64,000 nt of DNA from Entoloma clypeatum (Eukaryota > Basidiomycota > Agaricomycetes > Agaricales > Entolomataceae): NCBI GenBank assembly GCA_963565915.1, contig OY751486.1, forward strand, positions 4,836,001-4,900,000. The letters run 5' to 3'. This document shows, in pieces, positions 33,735 through 46,300 of the stretch. The position numbers were made by a program, and so were the translations under genes. The number at the start of each line of letters is the position of its first letter. Within the stretch, counting starts at the first letter, position 1. The notes under the pieces were generated by a model, which worked only from the letters and a program-made list of their open reading frames with translations, was not told the DNA's origin and ran no database searches.

Positions 33735-36097
33735 ATGTCGACCTCACCAAGCCTCTCCGATCCCGGTTCCTCTTCGACTTCGTCGTGGACCAGTTATTCA
33801 AGATCATCTTCAGACAATTCGTACGATTCCGGTAAGCCTCTAGAAGATATTATGGTGTCAACGGTGCTGATAAACTAATGAGAAGATATGTCGACACCTA
33901 GCAAGCGCGGCGTAGTCGGGCTCCCTGAAAATGCCACTTGCTCCACCATTCGTCCCTCGCTAGAAGATGATATCAAGCATAAAATATTCCTCACCGACGT
34001 CGAGCCGTTTGTTCAGCACGTATGGGGCGTGGACGAGGCCACCACCAGACTCATCTGCGAGCAGGAGAAGTGGGCCATCGATCCCGATGCTCTCGAGAGA
34101 TACAATGGCAAGACTAACCACGAGACTGAGCTCTACCCCATATTCGCAGAAATCGCAGAGGATCTCGCATCAAAGGTCCGTTCATTCGTCAAGGCCCCCG
34201 GAAAAGGCTCCGTCGTTTTCTGGAGCAAAGGTGGCACATGCAAAATCAAGTCACGATATACACACCTTCAACCCGACATGCTGACCCTGGCGGAGATGAT
34301 CGAACGCCCTGTCTGGCTGTTGCCATGGCAGATAGTGGAGTTCAAGAAGAGGCGTAGGTTGGACGCTGAGAGGAAGCGAGGAGCTGTCCCTTCGTCCACG
34401 AGCTCTGCCTTGCCTGCGCATCTCAAAGGCGTTGCTTCAAGTCGGCGGTCTCCTGGCAAACCGTCGAATCACGTAGCATCGGGCTCGCTGGCCAAAAAGC
34501 GCCATTCAAAGGCGCTCAGCATGGAACCTGTCCGCCGCAGTCCGAGGTTTGCCGCAGGCAGCACATCTAGCCATAACCCCCCGACATCTAGTGGCAGTGG
34601 CGCTGGTATGCCCGTCGCCGTCCCGCGTTCTCAAACTACGAGCCAGAAGCGCAAAAACGACGGTGAAGTGGGAAGTCTACGTCCGGCAAAACGTAGAAAC
34701 ATCGAATACACCAAGGACGAGCTGCAACTCGCCACGTACGCTGTGGAGTGTATGACGAGTTCCACGCGCCTTTATACGTCAGGCATATTCATTGACCGAA
34801 CGTATGTGTCCTTATGGTACTACGACAGCGCGTGTGTCATTCGCACTCGACCTTTCAACTTTACCGAGTACCCGACTGCACTGGCGTTGGTTGTCTACGC
34901 GCTCAGCGCTTGCGATCGCAAGCATGCTGGCTTTGACCCGTGTATGGAAATACGGAATGCTCCCGTCGACGCCGCGAAAGGCGGGGGTCTCCCCGACCTC
35001 GTTGGTTCCCGCATAACTTTTCCGTTGAACGACGATTCGGGTGGATCTGTGTCGTGGACCATTCAGAAGATCCTGTTTGAATATCACGGCCTTATCGGCC
35101 GAGCGACGAAGGTCTACTCTGCATTACCAGATGGCAGTACCGTGACAGAGCCCGAGGCACTTAAAATCAGCTGGCCTCTGGTCTCACGCCAAAAAGAAGC
35201 CGTCATTATCAAGAAGGTCGTCGACGCTCTTCCGGCTTGGAAGGACCATCTTCCTGAAGTCACATTCTCCGCCACGTACAACGCCGAACACTTGACCCTT
35301 CCTCGCGTCGAGCTCCTGAAGGCAATTTCGACAGCCGAGTTTGAAGATCGTGAACTGCACGCGATCGCGATGAAACTGTATAAGAAGCTGTGGGAGGTGG
35401 ACGACGTTGAAGAGTTCAAAACGGTGTTCGTCGATTGCGTTGAATGTAGGCCTCTCTTTTTCATTTGTTGTTAACCCTGTGCTGACTTGATGTAGGTCAC
35501 TACCAGGCCTTCAAGGTGGCTAGAGTCCTCCATCGCGATCTCAGCGAGAATAACCTGATGTTCAAGCAAAAAATGGGCGAGACCAAAGGGATAGTCAACG
35601 ATTGGGATATGGCCTCAATACTGAACGATGCCGGGGAGGTACCAACGTCCACGGCGAAACACCGCACTGGTACTATACCGTTCATGGCCCGGGATCTCCT
35701 CGTGGAGCAACCGCCTACCCATCTCTATCGCCACGACCTGGAGTCCTTCCTATATATTCTCGTTTGGGCCGCGATCCATTATGATCTAAAGAACAAAGTC
35801 CAGCTCCAAACAATCGAGCTGCTCCAGGCGTGGGATGCCACATTCCCTATCGCTTTGAATATGAAGCGGTCTTTCATCGAGACCCGCTATTCAGCTCGGG
35901 ATGTTCTCAGGTTTGTCCGGGACGAGTTTAGGGAGGTGCGAGAGCAGTGGATATATCCTCTCCTGCAACTTTTTAGAGCTGCAACTGCATCAGAGCCTGA
36001 TACCCCTGATGACGCCTACGACTACTTAACCTGTGGAGGGCTTCTAACATTCCACACCTTCATGAAAGCTCTTAGCAGGACCCCTCGATCGTTTTGA
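33735..36097 (+). CDS. FunK1-type fungal protein kinase
   Basis: Three exons (33735-33831, 33886-35445, 35496-36097) in matching phase give 752 residues. A Ser-rich N-terminus is followed by the FunK1 N-lobe (a Lys-rich, low-complexity insert at about residues 180-290 splits it), then the catalytic loop HRDLSENNLMF, with the Asp and Asn expected of an active kinase, then DWDMA in place of DFG as is typical for the family, and TGTIPFMARDLL as the activation-segment end. FunK1 kinases are expanded in multicellular basidiomycetes; their substrates are mostly unknown. The gene sits alone between the P450 island and the repeat block. Confidence 0.9.
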
Positions 36098-37939
36098 TTC
36101 TGCTTATTGATCAGGACGGATTGAAATTCAACATATTAGATCATAGTAGGATTAGAACGGATCTATTTAGATAAACCATAATCGTAATGTAATGACCATT
36201 TTCACTCGGAATAGCAGTGTTGTGTTGGTGTCCGTTGCATTGATGCCGCGGTCGCGAAAAAATGGAAAGCAAAGGGGAGTCACTATTCAACGCAACTTGC
36301 GAGAATGGTGGTATCTAACTTGAAGGCCACTACAGAGAGGTATACTGTAGTATTACAACCATAGATTCACGCCATGTTACGCGTTACACAATAGGTTCAC
36401 CAGGACGGGGTTCACAAGCCAGCGTCATGCGTTATGGTCAGAAATTCATTCATTTTTAACAGATAATCTTCTCAATTTGTGCTCTCGAAGGCTTTAAAAA
36501 TTCCACCCTGTGGATGTCAGTTTCCAGGTGGTGACATGGCACGCAGGTGTTGGCATCGTGGGCCCAAGTGTGGACATGGGGGGTGGTCAGTCATCGGGGG
36601 TTGGTGGGGTGAGTTCAGCTTACCAGGGGGTCCCCTTTCTGACTCATTGGGCAACGGTAGCCAATGGTGATGGCAAGGGGTCGAGAGGCGGGGGTTGGGG
36701 CTTCATGTACAGTATGTCCCACCGTTTCTGCATTCCCTCTGCCGTTCCTTGCACTCGTTTGAATGGAGGGAAGAGGCATTGACAGAGGAGGGAGTGGATG
36801 GAGGTGGAGGGAGGTGATGGGGGAAGGCAAGAAGTGGAGCTCGGTTACTAATATACAATTGGCATGTTCCGAGCCAGGCATGATGAAATATCGGAACCGA
36901 CCCCAGCAACGGCCGGAAGTTGAACAATATTCCAAGTCCTCATTATTGCCCCATCGTCTTTCCTCTATCACCTCCCTCCACCTCCCTCCACTCCCTCCTC
37001 AGTCGATGCCTTCTCCCTCCATTCAAACAAGGGCCACGAGCCAACCTATTTAGGTAAGCACCACATCCTCTCATCAGAAACAGGCCACTGACGAGACATG
37101 TGAGAACGGCGGGACACGAAGCCTGGCATATGAGACACGAGGACGGCGGGGCACGCGAGAACAGCGGGAAACAGTGTGGGGAACATGGAAATGGCAGGAC
37201 ACATGTGAGGAATGGCAGAAGGAACACAGGAACAGTGGGACATGCAAATAGGCCTGAGGGGACATGTGTGACGGACATGTAACATGCCGAGGGACACATG
37301 GGGCGGGGGGACTTCTCTTTGGGGGAATGATATGGCACATGTGAGGATGGTGTCTGTCCCTCCTCTGGACATTTTATTGCCTGTACGCAGTGTCCTGTCT
37401 ACTATCATGTACTCCACGTGTGACCAATACATACTGTCATTCCCAAATGTCTCAGTTACCCTTGGTGTTTTCTTCTTTGTCGAAAATTTAAACTAAGGAT
37501 GTATTAGCTTAATAGCTACTACCAGAACCTTGGAAAACCTCGATACTTGATACCACCATACTAGTACTATCTTACAGAGAATGCTCCCCTGAGAGCTACT
37601 TATAGGATAATGAAATGAGAATACAAGTTCTTGCAAGTAGCATGGTTGCTATGGAACTAGTGTTCTACAGTGCTTGGTGACTATATTGACTATGGGCTAG
37701 AGCTCTGCAATACTATGCAACTATGGGTACTATGGTTTGCTATAGACACCTATGGTGTTTACTTGTTTGCTATAGATGCCTATGGTGTTTGTTTGTTTGT
37801 TATGGGCAGCTATGGCGAAAATCAGGGTTTGCTGATGTAGTAAACTGTAGCAAACACACCCAAACTTGTAGGGTCCTGTAGGGTCGTAGTGATCCATAGA
37901 GACGGTAGTGCTGTAGTGGTAGGTAGGGCCATAGTGTAC
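36098..37939. other. Non-coding, repeat-rich spacer
   Basis: No gene is supported. It holds a foldback element (36800-36985), a degenerate array of about 20-bp units around ACATGTGAGAACGGCGGGAC (37090-37300), and short direct repeats of the phrase CTATGGTGTTTGTTTG (37738-37812). Open frames here are low-complexity. Confidence 0.6.
36800..36985. repeat. Foldback (palindromic) element, copy 1
   Basis: The left arm GGAGGGAGGTGATGGGG is matched in inverse orientation by ATCACCTCCCTCC near 36968-36985, with about 140 unique bases between. A related structure is at 46903-47065. Confidence 0.55.
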
Positions 37940-38560
37940 AGTAGTATTGGCAGGTAGTCAACCTACACTGTATTGTAATTTACGGTCCAGCAAAGGCATA
38001 TAGTGTATGGTGAATTATGGAAGCAGTGAATTTGCTACAACACCAGCGAATTTACCATGGCGAACGGCGAAATAATAATGTCACTGGTGAACAAAAAATG
38101 TTGCCAGCGACAACATACAACAGATCGGCGAATAATTCACCGGCGAAAGACACCACAGCGAAAAACCGATGAAAGACCGGCGACACGGCAACAGGCCATC
38201 GGCGAATTGATGATCCATCGGCAAAAGCAAGTCTTGAGGGCCAGCGACACTGCAAATTAAGAGAAAGATGCTAACGACAGATCAGCATATCATTGACCGG
38301 TGAAAGACACCATGGCAAAAAACCGGCGAGACGGCGATAGGCTATCGGCGAAACCAAGTCTTGAGGGCCAGCAACACTGCAAATTAAAATAACAATGCTA
38401 ACAACAGATCAGCATATCATTGACCGGCAAAAGACACCACAGCAAAAAACTGGCAAAAAGCCAGCGACAAACCAGTGACAGGCCATTGGTGAAAGCAAGC
38501 CTTTAATCCATGCTGATGTAATGGTTTTTACCGTTTTTGATGCTTATGACCAGTTTGTGC
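37940..38560. repeat. Left arm of long inverted repeat with ~130-155 bp tandem units
   Basis: Three tandem units begin near 38138, 38293 and 38422, each with the core ACCGGCGAAAGACACC or a variant, then GAGGGCCAGCRACACTGCAA. The stretch from about 37958 (CAACCTACACTGTATTGTAA) is found in inverse orientation at 45590-46300. Confidence 0.75.
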
Positions 38561-38599
38561 TGCTCATGACTGATTGAATAAAAATCCATGTATATATTC

Positions 38600-39375
38600 T
38601 GAGGTTTTTGGCATGTGTGCTCCTCATTGCACAGTCAGTAATGGGTGGATGTGTGGGTTCAATGTTGCATGATGCACGACACACACACATCACACATGTC
38701 AAATACATGTAAACAAATCTCCAAAAATATCGCACATCCTCCTCATTACCTCTACACAGGAACAAGTAAACTTTTCTACTATATCAGTTAGGTAGGAAAG
38801 CATGTTGTATTATCAAGTATGTATTTATTTTATCAAATTTTGCCATGGATCCCAAGTTATAGAGGTCCCATGGTCTGAACCAAATAATAGTAAACAATGC
38901 ACCAAAGACATCGCGCAGGCATGCATGGTGCCTTCCTCATGATTTAATAATAGTTTGAAGCAATAGGACTCATGACTGCATAGGTATTCACCTTGTGACA
39001 CACTTTGTATAATTTTTAGAAGTCCAGATATGATAAAAATAATCAAATGTGCAGATTTGAGGAAAAGTGTCATATCTCCCTAAGGAATGAACCAAATTTG
39101 AAAAATGAAGGTGTTCTGAGATCCCCTGAATGCGGAGAATCCAAAGGTGAAATAAAAGATTTTGGTCAAATTTTCGACCTATTTTGCTCATATTCACCTT
39201 ATCAAGTCCTTGAACTTTACTTGAATGGTCTGAGAAGGTTTACATACAATGTTTCAATGGTATACAAACAGTACATGTAGACTAAAGTGGTTGTGGAAAG
39301 GGGAAAGGAGGAAAACATTGGTTTTGGTGTTTGGAGTAACCCATGATGCACTGTTGCATCATGATTTTGCCTGTG
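38600..39375 (+). repeat. Non-coding dispersed module X, copy 1
   Basis: About 770 bases of AT-rich sequence align from end to end with 49240-50009 in the same orientation; shared blocks include TCAAATACATGTAAACAAAT and GGTCAAATTTTCGACCTATT. Part of it (38690-38900) is also present inverted at 45380-45600. No coding potential is visible. DIRS-A begins where the similarity ends. Confidence 0.7.
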
Positions 39376-39667
39376 TTTTGATCTCTCATTTCAGAATACA
39401 GATTCTCTATCATATATAGCTTGAGTATCCAACTGTATGTGCCCCTCGTAGTGAAGCGAGGCTCGCCGAGCAAGCTAGAGATTTGTCTATGATGAGTCAC
39501 ATGAATGCAGCATCTGAAACTTAACTCCTCGCTGCATACACGCGACGGCCGCTGAGCGCTGAGCCCTAGGGCTCCTTATAGCATGCTTTTATGATCCCTT
39601 TCTCTTCATTTTCTTTCTCTCTTTCTCCTTTATTTCTTTTCGTCACTCCTTCATCCCACACCCCGTC

Positions 39668-41508
39668 ATGCCAGAAGTTCAAGATCCCCTGCTAGAGCAA
39701 GAACCAGACTTCAGAGACAACGCATGGACAGCCCCACATCAAAACCTCATCGACCAAGGTTTCCCTGTAGACCAAGTTCAAGTTGCCTTGCGCATGATAT
39801 GGACTGTCGAGCGCCAGAGGCGGCATGACATCTGGACACAACAGCAGCAGGAGCAGCAGGAGCAGGAGCAGCAGGAGCAGCAGCAGCAGCGAGACACACA
39901 GGATCAGGACTTGGACATCATACGACAGGCGCCGGATTTCGCAAATGACATGCCCCCCCCCCCCGGCAAGTCAGCCCTTTCCCCCTCTGACTTCGCCAAA
40001 CTCAAACTGTCCAAATTTGAGTGGGTCGAACTTTGGTACTTCACCCGCGAAGGGTGTGTCGACGCGTCCAAGCCTGCTCCTTCCGTAGCCAGCGATGCCT
40101 TCGGAATCACACAACTCAATCGCACATTATGTGTAGTCTCCGCATCCACACTCAAAGCCTCACGCAATGTTCTCCCTGATTCCACCCTCACCTGCGACCA
40201 GATCACATTCGCCAGCAAAATCTTCATTCGTACCATGAAGGCTCAACCCAAAGTCTGGGCACCTCGTCATGTCGGCGCGATGATTGACTTCTTCGTCCAG
40301 TTAGAATTACACAGAACCATGAGTGGGGGCCCATATGCAGATGAGGCCGTTGTCGAATACCAAGCCCTCATTTGCAAAGAATGGTTCAATAGCCTCAAGT
40401 CCCCCTCGGGCATCGCCTTTAACATCAGACTTTTTCAACCCACTCGCTTTACCTCCATCCGCTCTGAGATAGCTTTGCAAAAACAAGCGGCAGCTACAGT
40501 AAGACACCCATCAGTCCCCCTCATGAACAATGTCGCTAACAGCTTCCTCTTCTCCCCCACCACTCACCTTTTTGCCCCTCCTCAATTTTGGTGCCTCGCC
40601 TCGCCTTTTTCATTCCTGTGCCCTCTACCTGCCTCGCCTCGCCTCACCTCGCATCATTTTTTGATGCTTCGCCTCGCCTCTTTCACCCCCATTGCCTCCC
40701 CCTGCCTCGCCTCGCCTCACATAATTTTTGATGCCTCACCTCGCCTCTTTCATCCATTGCCTCCCCCTGCCTTGCCTTGCCACATCTCTTTCATCCCCGT
40801 TGCCTCCCCCTGCCTCGCCTCACCTCGCCTCACCTTCGACAAACAAACATCAACCAAAATTGCGCGCGCAGACACAACCCATGATTGACACGCCCTGTTT
40901 CATTTCCAAAAAACCCCTTATCATCATTTCTACATAATCGTCACATTCCATCACTACCTCCTCTCTCTACCTCCCCACCTTCTCCTCCCCAGGAAGAAAT
41001 GACCTCTCTCCAAACATATAACAACACTGACAAGACATCCAGAGGATGGGGCCGCTCCCAAGATGAACTTTCCCACCACCGATCAAACTCTCTATCCTCC
41101 CACAAGCAGCGTCGCGGCAGGAACTTTCGTTCACCCTCACCTCGTCGCGCATGCTCCAGGTCCCTCTCTCCAGCCCGAGACAAGAAAGCGAACCACAAAC
41201 CTCACAGAGCCTCACCTTCTCAATCCGCTCTCGCAGCGTGCTCTGTCTGCCTAGGGAGAAACAGGCACAACCTTGCAGAATGCAATGTGAAGTTGACCTG
41301 GAGCAGTAATGTCTCAAAGTGCTACCGCAACGTGGCCGGACAGCTGATCCACAAAGACAGCCAGCTCTCCCTATGTGTCAACTTCCAACATCCCACCAGT
41401 TGCAACAGCACCACTCACACCTTGAAGCACATCTGCGCAGGCTGTGGGGACATCTCCCATGGAGTCCAGGGATGCCCGGACACACAGCCTGCTTCATCAC
41501 AGAAGTAG
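39668..41508 (+). CDS. DIRS-A gag-like protein, two exons
   Basis: Exon 1 is 39668-40498 (277 codons, starting MPEVQDPLLEQEPDF, with a Gln/Glu-rich stretch). A 494-bp GT-AG intron (40499-40992) follows, and exon 2 is 40993-41508, in phase, giving about 448 residues. Exon 2 has an Arg/Ser-rich part and a Cys/His-rich C-terminus (CSVCLGRNRHNLAEC and CAGCGDISHGVQGC) that looks like two zinc knuckles for nucleic-acid binding. The intron is filled by a CCTCGCCTCACC minisatellite. Copy B has the same layout. I infer gag from position and the zinc motifs. Confidence 0.65.
40580..40840 (+). repeat. CCTCGCCTCACC minisatellite in the DIRS-A gag intron
   Basis: Repeats of CCTCGCCTCGCCTCACCTCG are interspersed with TTTCATCCCCATTGCCTCC. 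The same type of array, as GAGGCGAGG, lies at the corresponding place of copy B (53990-54260). Confidence 0.8.
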
Positions 41509-41509
41509 A

Positions 41510-43484
41510 GCCCTCACCCCTTACCATCCGGACGCATGGCATCGGGCGCTTCTGGACACCGAACTAATTATTTGATACCCTAACTTACCTCATAGTTTAA
41601 TTCACGGCTTCAACACAGTTATACAGCCAGTTACTCATACCTACACCCCGCCCAACCACGCCTCTATCCTCTCGTATACACAATTATTCAATGAAATGGT
41701 TTCTGCTGAGTTTGAAAAACAAAGGTACATCGGACCCTTCACGAAAGATGAACTCGAAATGGAGATCGGGCTGTTTCAATCGTCGCCCATCTTGATCATC
41801 CCAAAACCTGCCCAGCCAAACAAATTTCGCATTATTCAAAACCTATCGCACCCCCACAACAATGTGCAACCATCAGTCAACCAACTGATCCACACCGAGA
41901 CCTTTCCCTGCACCTGGGGAACCTTCAACACAATTTGCACAATTATCACGTCTCTTCCCGCAGGCACAGAAGCAGCCATCCGCGATGTAGCTGAAGCCTA
42001 CAGAACCATCCCCATCATCCCAACCCAGTGGCCAGCCCTCGTGATATGATTATCCAATGAAAACCAATTTGCGGTTGACACGGCTTGCTGCTTTGGACTT
42101 GCTTCATCGCCTGGAATTCATGGCTCAGTAGGAGACGCAGGTGCAGACATCATGAGGGCCAAGGGTATTGGCCCCATCGCTAAGTGGGTTGATGACCATA
42201 TTTTCTTCAGATTACCGAGGCAGGAAATTGAACACTACAACATGTTTCGCGGGAGCCGCTGTCAATCAATTACTGACAATGAAGGCAAACATCAGAAATG
42301 CGGCCGAATATGGTACAAAGGTAACACATGGCCATCAGGATTTGTCGAAGAATGGCAGGAGGACATGTACTTCCCCATCAAGAATTTTCCTGATTGCGAC
42401 TCTTCGCAACAGCATGCATACACCCTCCAAGGCATCGACAACATCTCACATGTCCTGGGTATTCCTTGGCAACTATCACAAGATCAACCTTTCAACAACA
42501 TAGTTGAGTTTTTAGGTTTTCAATGGAACCTCACCGAGAAGACGGTTTCCCTCATGGAGAGGAAGATTGAGAAGTACAAGTCAGCCCTCTGTGACTGGCT
42601 AGCAAAGCAGACCCACACTCTCGATGAGTTGCAGAAATTATATGGCAAGTTGATGCATGTGTCCAATGTCCTGCCTCAAGGCCATGCTTATTTGACAGGC
42701 ATGGAAACAATGTTTTCATTATTCAAGGACAACCCTTTTCTCCCACGAACCCCGCCTCGTGCCGTTCCCACAGATCTTTCCTGGTGGACGGACAGGTTAT
42801 CAGGACCACCCCCCTCTCGTCCCATCCCTTGCCCAGTTGAAATTCTCAATATCAAGGCCTTTTCCGATGCCAGCTCCTCCACGGGGATCGGCATCACCAT
42901 TGGGAACCAATGGCGAGCTTGGACTCTGGTCCAGGGCTGGGAATGCAACGAGCACGACATCGGATGGGCTGAAGCCGTTGGCTTCGAGCTCCTCGCCATC
43001 ACTGTTACACGACTTTACCCGGGAAATACAACAGTTTCTACTTCATGGCGACAACACCGGCGTTGTCGAAGGATGGTGGGTTGGCAGGAGCAGAAACCGA
43101 GCCATCAATGCCGTCTTTCGCTGCATCCATGGACTGGAAGAAAAGTTGGGTGTCAAATTCCACACCCGCTATGTCAAATCTGAGCGGAATCCAGCCGACG
43201 GACCCTCCTGCGGCATCTTTCCCAAACTCCACCAAATTCTTCCCCTCATCCCAATCCCACCAGAGGCAGCCATTTTCCTCTCCAACATCGGAAGCACTAC
43301 TCTTCTTTCGAGCGGCGTGGACAAACGAGCGACCTGCAACTGCCCCAAGCAGATCAAGCGGAGCACCCAGCATTCTTATGGAGACGTCATCTTTGGTGAT
43401 GAGGCTCACCTCCTCGAACGCCTTTCAGCCGCCGAAATTAACGCAGGCCTTATCAATGATTGGAACATCCACACCCACCTCTAA
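41510..43484 (+). pseudogene. DIRS-A reverse transcriptase and RNase H
   Basis: RT blocks include IIPKPAQPNKFRIIQNLSHP near 41800 and the catalytic WVDDHIFF near 42190; RNase H has FSDASSSTGIGI near 42862 and HGDNTGVVEGW near 43045. One TGA (42047-42049) falls where copy B has an Arg codon, and one extra base near 43022 shifts the RNase H frame. The protein replicates the element through RNA; this copy is inactive. Confidence 0.8.
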
Positions 43485-43499
43485 TGACCCTCCTCTCCT

Positions 43500-44532
43500 T
43501 ACAGCTGCATCCGCCTCACTTCCTCTACGTCCCCCTTGTCCAGCTAAAACTCGACTCTTAGTCTGGAGGCCTGTCACCTCTCGTGCTGTGTGCGTAGAAT
43601 CAGGCTTTGACCCTCCCCAAGCTCTCATTGACAAACTTGAGGATGTCCTAAAAGCATCGTGGGCCCCAGGAACTATTGAAGGCTATAGCACTGGACTGGC
43701 CGCCTTTCACCTCTATTGCGACCATCTACAGATTCCCGAACCTCAAAGAGCACCAGCATCACGTGAGCTCATTGAGCTCTTCGCAGCAACCCTCGCAGGA
43801 TACTATGCAGAAACTACGATCGGTGGATACTTATCGGGTGTGCGGGCATGGCATATTATCCATGGTCTACCTTTCACTGTCGATCGCAGCACCATGCAGA
43901 CCATCTTGAGAGGTGCCGCAAAACTTGCGCCTCCGGAATCCAAACGCAACAAACGAGACCCACTTCTTGTCGGCACCATTTGGGCCATCAAGCTCAAATT
44001 AGACCTAAAAGATCCCCTCGACGCCGTGGTCTTCGCATGTCTCACCACCATTTTTTGGTGTTCCTTGCGACTTGGCGAATTCACAGTCAAGAACCGGGAC
44101 AAATTCGATCCCGACATTCATGTCAAGAGATCGCAAGCCGAATTTCGAACCTCAGACCGTCATGACATTCCACAATACGTCTTCCATCTCCCCTGGACCA
44201 AGACATCATCCACAGGCAAAGATGTTTTCTGGTCTCCTCGAGATGGGGACGATGCCGATCCACTTTTGGCTCTCAATAATCATTTCAACATTAACTTTCC
44301 TCCCCCGAACCACCCTCTTTTCTCTTACCTATCAAACCACAAGAAACGTAGATCCCATGTCGCACTCTCCAAATACACTTTCGTCAAGCGGATAAACACC
44401 ATTCTTAAAGAGCTAGGCTGGGCTCCCATCCAAGGGCATTGCATTCGCATTGGCTCAGTCCTCGAGCTTCTCCTCCAAGGTTCGACGTTTGAAGCGGTCA
44501 AACACAAGGGACACTGGAAGAGCGAGGCCTGA
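43500..44532 (+). pseudogene. DIRS-A tyrosine recombinase, truncated before the catalytic Tyr
   Basis: An N-terminal SAM-like DNA-binding region (KASWAPGTIEGYSTGLAAF) is followed by a catalytic domain with the first Arg in RLGEF near 44075 and H-x-x-R in GHCIRIG near 44440, then KHKGHW. The frame stops at 44532, just before the segment that in copy B carries the catalytic Tyr. A 30-bp direct duplication (44502-44531 repeated at 44532-44561) sits at the break. The open frame begins upstream at 43045, overlapping RNase H in another frame. Confidence 0.8.
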
Positions 44533-44610
44533 CACAAGGGACACTGGAAGAGCGAGGCCTGACACAAAATATTTTATACATCGTGGCATGAACAAACTCT
44601 AACATAGAAT

Positions 44611-45299
44611 ATACTTTTCATGAGTTCATAGGCATCTATCCATTAGTTAACAAGCATATTTGTGGCCCATCAAGCGGGAAATGTAGAAAACATGATTTCG
44701 TTCCCAACACTGTCATTGTTATGCATGTGGGATTCTGAGACATATTTTGGACAAAGTCTTATCTCCAGTCTTCCACATGGCATGGATTCTCTTGGAACTT
44801 TTTGTATCAAGTAGATGTACATCTGATACACTCTATACAACCATCTATAGATTTATTGACCATACAATAATAATGCCAGATGATGAATACATAGACATTT
44901 TTGATGTGCAAGTTGTCTGATACTTTTTAACACCTATCTATACATCACACCATTGACTATTGATGTGTTGAGACCTACTCACACTAGAGAATAGCCATAC
45001 ACAGGTATCCGGATTGCACTGCAGACATAAAATGATGATCTGTGCCAAAGATGAGGACATACATTTCAGCTTTTTTCACCATGTTCTACCTCTACATGGT
45101 ATCCACATATCTTTATTCATATTCTCACATAATCGGGAATGAACCTCCAGATGGTTCTGTGGTGGGGAGAGACTTTCTACGGTGTAGTAGAACAAATATA
45201 CTGGTAAGCTTCACTTTCAACTGTGTCTACAGCTTTGCTGGCACTGCACACATGCCCTAGATAACCGTTGAGATGGTGACACATTGACTTGCAAAAGAA
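44611..45299. other. AT-rich spacer 3' of DIRS-A
   Basis: About 690 bases without a supported gene or recognised repeat. Confidence 0.5.
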
Positions 45300-46300
45300 C
45301 ATTGTCCCCACAGCCAGTTTTTTGCTGTGGTGTCTTTCGCCAGTGAATTATTCGCTGATCTGTCATTAGCATTGTTTCTATTATTTGGTTCAGACCATAG
45401 GACCTCTATAACTTTAAATCTGTATCTAATTTTCTTAAAATAAATACATACTTGATGATACAACATGCTCCCCTACTCATCTGATATAGTAGCAAACATT
45501 ACTTGTTCCTGTGTAGATATAATGAGGAGATGTGCAATATCTTTTGACATTTGTTTACATGTATTTGACATGTTTGATGGGTGTGTGTTGCACATCATCC
45601 AACATTCGCCGGTTTTTCGCCATGGTGTCTGTCACCGGTGAATTATTTGCTGATCTGTTGTTAGCATTGTTCTTTGTATATGGAGTGTTGCCGACACTCA
45701 AGGCTCGCTTTTGCCGATGGGTCATCAATTCGCCGATGGCCTGTCGCCGTCTCGCCGGTTTGTTGCCGGTCTTTCACCGGTCAATGATATGCTGATCTGT
45801 TGTTAGCATTGTTATTTTAATTTGCAGTGTTGCTGGCCCTCAAGACTTGGTTTCGCCAGTGGCACATTCATTCGCCGATGGCCTGTCGCCGGTTTGTCGC
45901 CGGTCTTTCGCCAGTTTTTTGCTGTGGTGTCTTTGGCCGGTGAATTATTTGCTGATCTGTCGTTAGCATTGTTCTTTTCATTTGCAGTGTTGCCGGCACT
46001 CAAGGCTCGCTTTTGCCGATGGGTCATCAATTTGCCGATGGCCTGTCGCTGTGTCACTGGTTTGTCCCTGGTTTTTTGCTGTGGTGTCTTTTGCCGGTAA
46101 ATTATTCACCGATCTGTTGTATGTTGTCGCTGGCAACATTTTTTGTTCGCCAGTGACATTATTATTTCGCCATTCGCCGTGGTAAATTTGCTGGTGTTGT
46201 AGCAAATTCGCTGCATCCGTAATTTACCATATACTGTATGTCTTCACTGGACCGTAAATTACAATACAATGTAGGTTGAGTATGTGGTATTGGAGTGAGG
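45300..46300. repeat. Right arm of long inverted repeat with five tandem units
   Basis: Units with the core GGTGTCTTTCGCCGGTGAATTA and variants start near 45326, 45618, 45773, 45922 and 46079. From about 45590 to 46300 it is the inverse of 37940-38560, including TGTTGTATGTTGTCGCTGGC and the outer sequence CAATGTAGGTTGA. The piece 45380-45600 is inverse to part of module X. Confidence 0.75.

Larger units (their letters stand above)
39376..44610 (+). mobile_element. DIRS-like tyrosine-recombinase retrotransposon, copy A
   Basis: Gene order is gag, RT-RNase H, then a tyrosine recombinase instead of a DDE integrase, which defines the YR retrotransposons. A second copy (B) lies inverted at 50010-55360. 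The 5' leaders of A and B match from the TATA-like CCTTATAG near 39575 outward to about 39440. Copy A has a TGA in RT (42047), a one-base insertion in RNase H (near 43022) and a deletion of the recombinase C-terminus. I see no methyltransferase domain. Exact termini are uncertain; the 3' end is set where similarity with copy B stops (ACTCTAACATAGA). Confidence 0.8.

Noticed and set aside
33735..36097. Two separate kinase-related genes
   Set aside because: A 50-bp GT-AG intron at 35446-35495 joins the parts in phase and restores the catalytic HRD region.
37940..46300. CRISPR-like regular repeats
   Set aside because: Units are 130-155 bp, inverted between arms, and there are no unique spacers; the host is a eukaryote.
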